NCBI GenBank assembly: GCA_964439745.1
Contig: CAYTQK010000228.1
Coordinates: forward strand, 1 to 5,371
Direction: 5' to 3'
DNA length: 5,371 bases
Origin: CAYTQK01 sp964439745
Lineage (GTDB): Bacteria; Desulfobacterota; Desulfobacteria; Desulfobacterales; Desulfosudaceae
Both the position numbers and the translations under genes were made by a program. Position 1 is the first letter of the stretch. Each line of letters opens with the position of its first letter. The notes under the pieces were generated by a model that was given only the letters and a program-made list of their open reading frames with translations, did not search any database and was not told the DNA's origin. Below, piece by piece: positions 1 to 5,371 of this stretch.

Positions 1-1419
1 GCAAAGGGTCTGGAGTTCCCGGTGGTGGCGGTTGAACAGGTCGGATTCACTGATGAAAAACACCCGGCTGTCCGGCATTGCCAGCTTGACGCCCAGGGAG
101 ACGGGATAGCCGGCCCCGGGGATGTCGTCGTCCGCCAGCAGGTGACAATGATGCAGCGCTGGTTTTTTCAGGCAGGCCATGGCGGCCAGGGAGGCGGTCC
201 GGCCGTCGCATACCACCACATCGTCCGGTTTCATGGTGTTGTTGATGCGATCAATGGTGTGAAGAATGCCGTAAAAAGCATCCTGGCCGGCTGTGGCCAG
301 GTCGGGATTATTGGGCAGGTCCTGCCGGATGGTGGCAAAGGTGTCGGCCAGGGCAGATTTCCAGGCGTCTGCCGCGAGCAGGGACTTTTCCCCGGCGTCA
401 AGCGCTCTGCACAGGCTGTCGCAAACAGCGGCCGGCGAGCCCACCAGGCCGGCCTCAACCGGCACCACGGCCCCGATGGATGCGGCCAGTTCCGCCGTCT
501 GAATCACCGCGGCCGAGGGGTTCATCTGTTTCAGCGTTTTTGCCATGCGGGCGGTGGTTTCATCAGCCTCGAAAAGGATCATCAGGTCGGCCTGGGCCAG
601 CTGCTCCAGGTAGGCCGGCTGCTGCCACAAATCGCAGGCGCCCAGGTTCGGATCGTTGTCAGCCACCGCCCCGAATGCCGGTGCCGAGGGCAGGGCGGGG
701 AAGCCGGTCAGCTTCAGCAGTGCCGCCAGGCTTTGACCGGCCCGGGCGCGGTCCACGTTTCTGCCCGCCAGGATCAGCGGGCGTTCGGCGTCCATCATTA
801 ATTTTATGGCTTCCTGTACCGCGGCGGTGTCCGGCAGCATTGCCCCGGAAAACCGCGAGGCGGTATCCGGGAACAGAATTTTCATTTTTTTATGGGTTAC
901 GGCCTTGTACCTGTAGATCACATCCACCGGCACATCCAGGTGCACCGGCCCGTATTCCGGTGACAGGGCCGTTTTCAGGGCCCGGCGGATCAGGTTGGGA
1001 ATCCGGTCCCGGTGATAGCAGATGGCATTGAACTTGGTAATAGGGGCAAAGATTTCGTCCTGGTCGCAGGCCTGAAGGTTTTCCTGGATGGGCTTCATCT
1101 TATAAGACTGCACCTGCGGGGAAATGGAGATCAGGGGCAGCCGTTCCTTCCAGGCCAGGTAAAGGGCGCCGATTTCATAGGCGATGCCCGCACCCACGGT
1201 GGTCATAACGCAGGCGGGCTGGCCGGATGCCATGGTATAACCGGCCGCCATCAGGGCACCGGCGCCTTCCTGGCGGGGAATGATCAGTTCCATGCCCGGT
1301 TTTTCGGCCACCGCAAAGTGCACCGGATTCATCTGGCCGCCGGGCAGGGTGAAGACGTATGAAATTCCTTCCCGTGCCAGTGTTTCCACGATCAGGTCTG
1401 CGCCCAGGAGGGTTTGCAT
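1..1419 (-). CDS. ThDP-dependent acetolactate synthase-like protein with degenerate cofactor motif (3' end outside window)
   Basis: The frame is open from an ATG at 1419 to the left edge (473 codons, no stop), so the C-terminus is missing. The family uses thiamine diphosphate to cleave or join 2-keto acids in the cytoplasm. The N-terminal pyrimidine-binding domain (about residues 1-170) is typical: FTLPGG at 23-28, and RQEGAGA with the probable catalytic Glu at residue 51. A central domain follows (about 195-340), then the start of the pyrophosphate-binding domain (about 380 onward). There GAGYPVSLGVKLA (435-447) aligns with the family, but the Mg/ThDP motif GDG is replaced by SESD (457-460), and the usual DGG/GN segment reads CDGRTAS (404-410). 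The start is supported by AAGGA 8 bases upstream. The gene begins 15 bases after its upstream paralogue stops, so the two are probably co-transcribed. It may be a non-catalytic or half-site partner. Family assignment is firm; substrate unknown. Confidence 0.88.
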   Translation of the reverse strand, partial: MQTLLGADLIVETLAREGISYVFTLPGGQMNPVHFAVAEKPGMELIIPRQEGAGALMAAGYTMASGQPACVMTTVGAGIAYEIGALYLAWKERLPLISISPQVQSYKMKPIQENLQACDQDEIFAPITKFNAICYHRDRIPNLIRRALKTALSPEYGPVHLDVPVDVIYRYKAVTHKKMKILFPDTASRFSGAMLPDTAAVQEAIKLMMDAERPLILAGRNVDRARAGQSLAALLKLTGFPALPSAPAFGAVADNDPNLGACDLWQQPAYLEQLAQADLMILFEADETTARMAKTLKQMNPSAAVIQTAELAASIGAVVPVEAGLVGSPAAVCDSLCRALDAGEKSLLAADAWKSALADTFATIRQDLPNNPDLATAGQDAFYGILHTIDRINNTMKPDDVVVCDGRTASLAAMACLKKPALHHCHLLADDDIPGAGYPVSLGVKLAMPDSRVFFISESDLFNRHHRELQTLC

Positions 1420-1427
1420 GGTATTTT

Positions 1428-1432
1428 TCCTT
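1428..1432 (-). promoter_or_regulatory. Ribosome binding site of the downstream ThDP-enzyme gene
   Basis: On the minus strand AAGGA lies in an A-rich run, 8 bases before the ATG at 1419 and just after the TAA of the upstream gene (1435-1437). This gives the second gene its own initiation signal within the 15-base junction. Confidence 0.6.
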
Positions 1433-1434
1433 TT

Positions 1435-3282
1435 TTAGTAAGTCTTGACCAGGTACTTGATAATATTCCAGGTGTTGCGGGAGAACAGTCTGGCCTGGCT
1501 CTGGTGCAGGCGCCGCATTTTTTTGAGCGGCTGGGGCACCAGGACGCCCATCATTTCCACCCGGATGAAACTTGCCAGGGTATCGGGAAATACGTCCTTG
1601 TCCGTGGGAATATCGATGAGCATGGGATGATCACCGGCCAGGGCCCGTTTCATGAGGGCCGGCGTCAGGTCCGCCAGGGTCTTGATCCGGACCACCTCCA
1701 TGCCGAAGGCCGCGGCCACCTGGGTGTAATCCTGGTCCGGCAGGTCGGTGCTGATGGAGCGGTTGAGCATGACTTCCCCGGACCGGATCATGTTCCAGGC
1801 CGAATCGTTGTTAACAATTATTACCAGGGGCAGGTTGTATTTTTTCATCAGCTCCAGTTCCTGGATGTTGTACAGCAGGGAACCGTCGCCGGTGAGCAGC
1901 ATGACCGGTTTGTCCGGGGCGGCCGCCTTGACGCCAAGGGCCATGGGAATGCCCACGCCCAGGGTGGCCATGCCGGTGGGGAAAAACATGCGGCGGGGGC
2001 CTTTCAGGGCAACGCTCATGCCCGCCCACAGGGGAGTGTTGCCGCCGTCCACCACCGCGATGGCGTCGGATTGCTCGATGGTTTCCCGGACGGCTAGGAT
2101 GCTTGCTGCCGGGTGGAGCCTGCCCGACGCCGGCTGGTGGCGGCGGGCTTCCTTCACCAGCCGCTGCCGGTGCGCCTGGTTCTGTTTTTTCAGGTAGGCG
2201 ACCCACTCTTTGTAAGAGGGCCATGACGGCGTTTCGGCAAACGCTTCGAGCATCTGCCTCAGCGCCTGGCTGGCATCGGCGATGATGGCCAGTTCGGCGC
2301 CCGGGTTCAGGGCAATATACTGGTGATCGATATTCACCTGGATAAATTTGATATCTCCGGACCAGATGGGCGGCAGGCCGAACCCGTCCAGCCCGCTGAA
2401 ACAGGCGCCCACGGCCAGCACCACGTCCGCCTTTTTGATGGCTTTGTGAAATGCTTCCCCGCTGAGGTAGCTGGACGGGCCGATATACATGGGGTTGTCC
2501 GGATAGGCCGCGTCAAGGGCCCCCATGCTGGACAACAGCGGAATGCCCGTTTGTTCGGCGAATTCGTTAACAGCGTCCACGGCCTTGGCCTTGATAACGC
2601 CGCCCCCGGCAAAGATAAAAGGCCGTTGCGCGTTTTTCAAAAGAGCAAGCGCCTGCTGAATGGCTTCGGGTTCGGCCATGGGCGGTGCGGATTGCTGGGC
2701 AAAGAGCGGTTTGGTGCCGGCGGCGGCATCCGGCGCCGCCTTTTCAGCCAGAAAGGATCGGGGAATTTCAATATAGGCGGTGCCGCCCTTGGCGCTGAGG
2801 GCTTCGCGAACGGCCCGGGTAACGGCGGCAGGGATGTCGGCCGGCTGCCGCACCGTGGTGCTGTAGACGGTGATCGGGTCAAAAACGGACGCCAGGGATA
2901 CCGTCTCCCGGTCGAAAACCGGGGCAGCGGAAAAATCATGGTCTTCCTGGATGCCGATGGCGATAACCGGGGACTTGTCACCCCAGGCGGTGGTGGTGCC
3001 CATCACCTGGTTCAGGCAATGACCGCCGCCGGCGGTGATGGATGCCACCGGTTGCCCGGTATAGCGGCTGTAGGCATCGGCCATGGGGACACAGGCGATT
3101 TCACTGACGGGGTTGATGCAGCGCAGGTCGTCGGAATCTTGCAGTGCCGCGGCAAGGGTCTCTGTGGCCGGATGCGATTCCAAAAAAACGCAATGAACGC
3201 CGCAGGTTTTCAGGGTATTGACAAGGAGATCAGCGCCTGTTGTTTCAGCGCCGGCCGCAGTGATCGCTTCTGGTTGAATCAT
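1435..3282 (-). CDS. ThDP-dependent enzyme, acetolactate synthase/2-keto-acid decarboxylase superfamily
   Basis: Cytoplasmic enzyme of 615 aa with all three superfamily domains: pyrimidine-binding (about 15-180), central nucleotide-fold (about 200-345), and pyrophosphate-binding (about 395-565). SEIACVPMADAYSR (60-73) places the probable catalytic Glu at residue 61. VDGGNTPLWAG (411-421), GDG (465-467) and NN (491-492) form the intact Mg/ThDP site. The usual PGG loop after the first strand is missing; FLESHPATE is found there (33-41). About 45 mostly basic residues extend past the last domain. The start at 3282 is preferred over an in-frame ATG at 3312 because that ATG overlaps the -10 box and lacks a Shine-Dalgarno sequence, while GGAGGT precedes 3282. 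It is the first gene of a probable operon with a diverged paralogue. Candidates include acetolactate synthase-like, sulfo- or phosphonopyruvate decarboxylase-like or acyloin-type activities. I cannot choose among these. Confidence 0.92.
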   Translation of the reverse strand: MIQPEAITAAGAETTGADLLVNTLKTCGVHCVFLESHPATETLAAALQDSDDLRCINPVSEIACVPMADAYSRYTGQPVASITAGGGHCLNQVMGTTTAWGDKSPVIAIGIQEDHDFSAAPVFDRETVSLASVFDPITVYSTTVRQPADIPAAVTRAVREALSAKGGTAYIEIPRSFLAEKAAPDAAAGTKPLFAQQSAPPMAEPEAIQQALALLKNAQRPFIFAGGGVIKAKAVDAVNEFAEQTGIPLLSSMGALDAAYPDNPMYIGPSSYLSGEAFHKAIKKADVVLAVGACFSGLDGFGLPPIWSGDIKFIQVNIDHQYIALNPGAELAIIADASQALRQMLEAFAETPSWPSYKEWVAYLKKQNQAHRQRLVKEARRHQPASGRLHPAASILAVRETIEQSDAIAVVDGGNTPLWAGMSVALKGPRRMFFPTGMATLGVGIPMALGVKAAAPDKPVMLLTGDGSLLYNIQELELMKKYNLPLVIIVNNDSAWNMIRSGEVMLNRSISTDLPDQDYTQVAAAFGMEVVRIKTLADLTPALMKRALAGDHPMLIDIPTDKDVFPDTLASFIRVEMMGVLVPQPLKKMRRLHQSQARLFSRNTWNIIKYLVKTY

Positions 3283-3285
3283 TGA

Positions 3286-3291
3286 ACCTCC
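3286..3291 (-). promoter_or_regulatory. Ribosome binding site that decides the start of the first ThDP-enzyme gene
   Basis: GGAGGT on the minus strand lies 3 bases before the ATG at 3282 (4 bases counting from GGAGG). The spacing is short but the match is strong. No comparable site precedes the alternative ATG at 3312. Confidence 0.7.
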
Positions 3292-3310
3292 GTGAGGGCT
3301 AATTTTATTC

Positions 3311-3347
3311 ATAATAACAAGGACGGCCTGGTGTGTCTATTTTTTTT
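3311..3347 (-). promoter_or_regulatory. Sigma-70-type promoter of the ThDP-enzyme operon, with upstream A-tract
   Basis: Read on the minus strand, -35 TAGACA (3339-3334, 5 of 6 consensus) is followed by exactly 17 bases and -10 TATTAT (3316-3311, 5 of 6). Eight consecutive A residues (3347-3340) sit directly upstream of the -35 box, like an UP element. Transcription would begin near 3304, leaving a leader of about 22 bases that contains the Shine-Dalgarno sequence. The start point is inferred from spacing. Confidence 0.72.
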
Positions 3348-3354
3348 GGATGTT

Positions 3355-3367
3355 ACCTGTCGCAGGT
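3355..3367. repeat. Small palindrome upstream of the operon promoter, possible operator
   Basis: ACCTG and CAGGT form a perfect inverted repeat separated by TCG. Its centre is about 57 bases upstream of the inferred start of the ThDP operon, a position used by many activators. The arms are only 5 bases, so it could be chance. I do not recognise it as the site of any known regulator. Confidence 0.3.
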
Positions 3368-3397
3368 CCGCACCAAAGCTTAATCCGGGCAGGCGGT

Positions 3398-3417
3398 TTG
3401 GGGAAAATCGGCCCCAA
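3398..3417. repeat. Hairpin-forming inverted repeat (TTGGGG/CCCCAA)
   Basis: Perfect 6-base arms flank an 8-base AT-rich loop. No T-run follows on either strand, so it does not look like an intrinsic terminator. It would lie in the leader of any transcript started at the upstream minus-strand promoter candidate (3469-3497). Confidence 0.35.
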
Positions 3418-3437
3418 GAAGGAAATGATCAGAAGAC

Positions 3438-3452
3438 GCCGAACGTTTCGGC
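3438..3452. repeat. GC-rich hairpin (GCCGAA/TTCGGC)
   Basis: Perfect 6-base arms enclose a 3-base loop, giving a compact hairpin in either strand. On the plus strand only a short CTTTACG follows, and on the minus strand GTCTTC follows. A terminator role is therefore weak. It could be a leader element, or help stop read-through from selC toward the ThDP operon. Confidence 0.4.
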
Positions 3453-3468
3453 TTTACGAAAAAACAGG

Positions 3469-3497
3469 ATTGTACTATTGATGAATTACGGTGTAAT
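3469..3497 (-). promoter_or_regulatory. Second, upstream minus-strand promoter candidate
   Basis: On the minus strand, ATTACA (3497-3492, 4 of 6 of the -35 consensus), a 17-base spacer and TACAAT (3474-3469, 5 of 6 of the -10) are present. Transcription would start near 3462, giving either a leader of about 180 bases to the ThDP operon or a small RNA carrying the two hairpins at 3438-3452 and 3398-3417. It is weaker than the promoter at 3311-3339 and may be fortuitous in this AT-richer stretch. Confidence 0.3.
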
Positions 3498-3522
3498 ATT
3501 CTGGAGGTCGCTGAGGCGGCGA

Positions 3523-3541
3523 TTAAGATCAACCATCTTAA
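3523..3541. repeat. AT-rich inverted repeat downstream of selC
   Basis: TTAAGAT and ATCTTAA form a perfect 7-base stem with a 5-base loop. It lies about 15 bases beyond the 3' end of tRNA-Sec. On the minus strand the T-run (TTTTT at 3555-3551) comes before the stem rather than after it, so it is not a classical terminator. It could act in 3'-end processing, bind a regulator, or be chance. Confidence 0.35.
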
Positions 3542-3555
3542 ATAATTATAAAAAA

Positions 3556-3653
3556 TGGCGGAAGTGCATGGGAATCGAACCCACCCGGGACGGTGTTAGC
3601 GCCCCACACCGGATTTGAAGTCCGGGAGCATCACCAGAACGCTGCGCACTTCC
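3556..3653 (-). tRNA. selC: tRNA-Sec (selenocysteine tRNA, anticodon UCA)
   Basis: This is the tRNA that carries serine, is converted to selenocysteine by SelA, and is delivered to recoded UGA codons by SelB. On the minus strand the 98 bases show the diagnostic shape. There is an 8-bp acceptor stem (GGAAGTGC with GCACTTCC) and a 6-bp D stem (AGCGTT/GATGCT, with wobble pairs). The anticodon loop CTTCAAA on a CCGGA/TCCGG stem has UCA at 3618-3616. A long variable arm, the T arm GTGGG-TTCGATT-CCCAT, discriminator G and an encoded CCA (3558-3556) follow. The CTTCAAA loop, CCCGGG stretch and 8-bp acceptor match bacterial selC. No selA, selB or selenoprotein gene is in the window, and no in-frame UGA occurs in the four CDSs. 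The gene stands alone, divergent from the peptidase gene. Confidence 0.97.
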
Positions 3654-3665
3654 GTGCTGATATAA

Positions 3666-3694
3666 AAAGTAATAACGGCGGCTCCGGATGTCAA
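3666..3694 (-). promoter_or_regulatory. Probable selC promoter
   Basis: A perfect -35 TTGACA (3694-3689, minus strand) is followed by 17 bases and a poor -10 TACTTT (3671-3666, 3 of 6). The implied start near 3659 would give a leader of about 6 bases before the mature tRNA 5' end, suitable for RNase P. Two self-complementary TCCGGA hexamers (3683-3688 and 3704-3709) flank the -35 box and could pair. Confidence 0.5.
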
Positions 3695-3735
3695 CAGTTT
3701 TTGTCCGGACCGCGACAGATGGGGATACGTGATTC

Positions 3736-4869
3736 ATGATTAACCGGGAACGATTGAAGAAAACCTTTGAAGCCCTAGTGACCACCGACAGCGTCTCCGG
3801 TGATGAGCGGGCGGTCTGCCGGATGCTGGCGGAGATGTTCGCCGAACTGGGCGCGGAGATATTGATCGACGATGCCGGCCGCCAGGTAGGCAGCAATACC
3901 GGCAACCTGGTGGCGCGTCTCCCCGGCGATGAGCGGCTGGATCCGCTGCTGCTGTGCGCCCACATGGATACGGTCACCCCGGGAACGGGCATTGTGCCGG
4001 TTTTTAAAGACGGTATCTTCTCCAGCCGGGAGGATACCATTCTCGGGGCCGACGACAAGAGCGCCATCGCCATCATTTATGAGGCCCTGCGAAGCCTCCA
4101 CGAAGCCGGCGGAGAGCTGTGTCCCATTGACGTTGTCTTCACGGTGTGCGAAGAGATCGGGTTGATGGGCGCCAAGCACCTGGATTACAGCCTTTTGCGG
4201 GCCAGGTCCGGCTACGTCCTGGACGCCACCGACGTGACCGGGATCGTTACCCGGGCGCCGGCCGCCAATCGTCTGCAGTTTGTCATCCACGGCAAGGATG
4301 CCCATGCCGGCGCCCATCCCGAGGACGGCATCAACGCCATCGCCGTGGCCGCCCGGGCCATCGCCCGGTTGAATCCGGGGCGGGTGGATGAAGAGACTAC
4401 CTTCAACATCGGCCTCATTGAAGGCGGCCGGGCCACCAATATCGTGCCGGACAAGGTAACCGTCAAAGGAGAAGCCCGCAGCCGGCAGGACGAAAAACTG
4501 GCCCGGATTACCGGGAAGGTGGTGGCCGTGTTCGAAGAGGCGGTGGCCGAAGCGGCCGGCCAGGAAGGGCAAAACGGCCTGCCCTCGGTGGAGGTGGCCG
4601 TCAATAGCGATTTCAAGAGCCTGAACGTGCCCTCGGATCACCGGGTCGTCACCACCGCGGTGCGAGCCGCGGCCAATCTCGGCTTTGCAATGAGCGAAAA
4701 AGAATCCGGCGGCGGTTCGGATGCCAATATTTTCGCCGCAAACGGGGTGATGACCGGCATTCTCGGTACCGGCATGCGGGACATGCATACCGTGCGGGAG
4801 ACGGTGGCCCTGGAGGACATGGCCCGGGCGGCCGAGCTGCTGCGGGAAATCATCCGGATTTCTTCCTGA
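3736..4869 (+). CDS. M20-family PepT-like metallopeptidase
   Basis: Predicted cytoplasmic di-zinc peptidase or deacylase (377 aa), similar in layout and length to the PepT-like family (for example Bacillus YqjE) and shorter than true tripeptidase T. Motifs in order are: AHMDTV (75-80, metal His76 and Asp78); LGADDKSA (103-110, probable bridging Asp106); CEEIGLMGA (138-146, general base Glu139 and metal Glu140); DATD (163-166); the lid-domain segment with His190 (DAHAGAHPEDGINA, 188-201); GGRATNIVP (230-238); GGGSDANIF (325-333); and MHTVRE (350-355, metal His351). All expected ligands are present, so it should be active. There is no signal peptide. The ATG at 3736 is the first start after an in-frame TGA at 3730; only a weak G-rich site (3721-3724) precedes it. 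The larC-like gene begins 13 bases downstream, suggesting one operon. Substrate is unproven; a small peptide or N-acyl amino acid is likely. Confidence 0.93.
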   Translation: MINRERLKKTFEALVTTDSVSGDERAVCRMLAEMFAELGAEILIDDAGRQVGSNTGNLVARLPGDERLDPLLLCAHMDTVTPGTGIVPVFKDGIFSSREDTILGADDKSAIAIIYEALRSLHEAGGELCPIDVVFTVCEEIGLMGAKHLDYSLLRARSGYVLDATDVTGIVTRAPAANRLQFVIHGKDAHAGAHPEDGINAIAVAARAIARLNPGRVDEETTFNIGLIEGGRATNIVPDKVTVKGEARSRQDEKLARITGKVVAVFEEAVAEAAGQEGQNGLPSVEVAVNSDFKSLNVPSDHRVVTTAVRAAANLGFAMSEKESGGGSDANIFAANGVMTGILGTGMRDMHTVRETVALEDMARAAELLREIIRISS

Positions 4870-4882
4870 AGCGGGGTGTATA

Positions 4883-5371
4883 GTGGATATCTATTTTGAC
4901 TGCGGTTCCGGCATCAGCGGCGATATGACCCTGGCCGCCCTGATCGACCTGGGCGTACCGGCGGACTGGTTGGGCCGGCAGCTGGCCGCCCTGCCGCTGG
5001 ACGGGTTCGAACTCCGGGTGGATACCGTTTTCCGCAATCAGATCGCCGCCAGAAAGGTGGAGGTCATCGTGGCCGACGATCATCCGGCCCGGGACTACGC
5101 GGCCATCAAAAAGCTGATTGCCGACAGCCCCCTGTCCGGGCGCGTCCGGCAGACCGCCCTGGCCATATTCGAAAAAATGGCCCGGGCCGAGGTGGCCATT
5201 CACAACTTTGATCCGGGAAAAGTTCATTTCCACGAGCTGGGCGGGGTGGCCGCCATGGTGGACGTGGTCGGTGCCGCCCTGTGCGCCCAATACCTGGAAT
5301 TGGACCGGGTGGCCGCCCCGGCCCGTCCGCTGGGCCAGGGGCGCGGCGAGGCCGCCGCCGGCGCCCTGCCC
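4883..5371 (+). CDS. larC: LarC-family (DUF111) nickel-pincer cofactor protein, N-terminal part (3' end outside window)
   Basis: The frame is open from GTG at 4883 to the right edge (163 codons). LarC inserts nickel into the pyridinium-dithiocarboxylate mononucleotide cofactor of lactate racemase (LarA) and related enzymes, using CTP. The N-terminus YFDCGSGISGDMTLAALIDLG (residues 4-24) is the family signature, and FHELGGVAAMVDVVGAAL (116-133) matches the conserved FHEVGAVD-IVDIVG block. Two deviations stand out: Ala where the block usually has Asp (HELGGVAAMVD), and AAAGALP (157-163) where the family usually reads a His-containing AHG.LP. The GTG start has GGGG 6 bases upstream (4873-4876) and lies 13 bases after the peptidase stop. 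No larA, larB or larE is visible. Family confidence is high; whether it is a working LarC or a diverged relative is uncertain. Confidence 0.85.
   Translation, partial: MDIYFDCGSGISGDMTLAALIDLGVPADWLGRQLAALPLDGFELRVDTVFRNQIAARKVEVIVADDHPARDYAAIKKLIADSPLSGRVRQTALAIFEKMARAEVAIHNFDPGKVHFHELGGVAAMVDVVGAALCAQYLELDRVAAPARPLGQGRGEAAAGALP

Noticed and set aside
22..2285. Long plus-strand open frames opposite the ThDP genes
   Set aside because: They are antisense shadows created by GC-rich wobble positions. Their translations are low-complexity and rich in G, H, Q, R or P, with no family motif, and two convincing genes lie on the other strand.
2323..3285. 320-codon plus-strand frame
   Set aside because: Antisense to the intact ThDP gene; its glycine-rich translation resembles no family, and it ends exactly over the real gene's start region.
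3283..3470. TPP riboswitch controlling ThDP-dependent genes
   Set aside because: I looked for the conserved CUGAGA and related core elements and did not see them; the enzymes use ThDP as a cofactor, which alone does not imply such control.
3398..3541. Intrinsic terminators after selC
   Set aside because: Three hairpins exist, but none is followed by a T-run on the minus strand; the only T-run (3551-3555) directly follows the encoded CCA, before the hairpins.
3292..3618. 108-codon plus-strand frame
   Set aside because: It runs antisense through the operon promoter and ends within tRNA-Sec; its tail (MGIEPTRDG) is the typical false peptide read from a reversed tRNA gene.
3556..3653. Integrative element inserted at selC
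   Set aside because: I found no second copy of the tRNA 3' end, no integrase gene and no composition break of mobile type in the window.
3546..4788. Minus-strand frames across the peptidase gene and selC
   Set aside because: These are shadows of the peptidase gene and the tRNA, with no motifs.
4850..5290. 146-codon minus-strand frame
   Set aside because: Antisense to the larC-like gene, which carries a clear family signature.

Overview
The window suggests a moderately GC-rich anaerobic bacterium, most plausibly a delta-proteobacterium of the Desulfobacterota. The grounds are indirect: GC-rich wobble positions, a selenocysteine tRNA, a LarC-family protein and ThDP-dependent 2-keto-acid chemistry. 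No marker in the window fixes the taxon, so this is inference.

Left part (1-3347, minus strand). Two consecutive genes encode large thiamine-diphosphate (ThDP) enzymes of the acetolactate synthase/decarboxylase superfamily. The promoter-proximal gene (1435-3282, 615 aa) has an intact C-terminal cofactor motif (GDG...NN). The second gene (start at 1419, running off the left edge, 473 codons visible) begins only 15 bases downstream. It keeps the N-terminal catalytic Glu but has lost the GDG motif. The pair is driven by a good sigma-70-type promoter (TAGACA, 17 bases, TATTAT, with an A8 tract upstream). That promoter overlaps an upstream in-frame ATG and so fixes the true start of the first gene at 3282. 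The substrate cannot be read from the sequence. The two proteins may form one mixed complex.

Middle (3283-3735). This is a non-coding, relatively AT-richer stretch. It holds the operon promoter, a small palindrome upstream of it, three hairpin-forming repeats, a second possible minus-strand promoter, and selC (tRNA-Sec, anticodon UCA, encoded CCA, 3556-3653) on the minus strand with its own promoter candidate. It implies the host decodes UGA as selenocysteine, although no selenoprotein is visible here.

Right part (3736-5371, plus strand, divergent from selC). An intact M20-family metallopeptidase of the PepT-like type (377 aa) is followed 13 bases later by the first 163 codons of a LarC-family (DUF111) gene, which runs off the right edge. 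The spacing suggests one transcript. LarC makes the nickel-pincer cofactor of lactate racemase-type enzymes, but this copy differs from the usual family motifs at several places.

The window contains no mobile element, CRISPR array or rRNA that I can see. The least explained parts are the mismatched pair of ThDP enzymes and the structured leader between them and selC.
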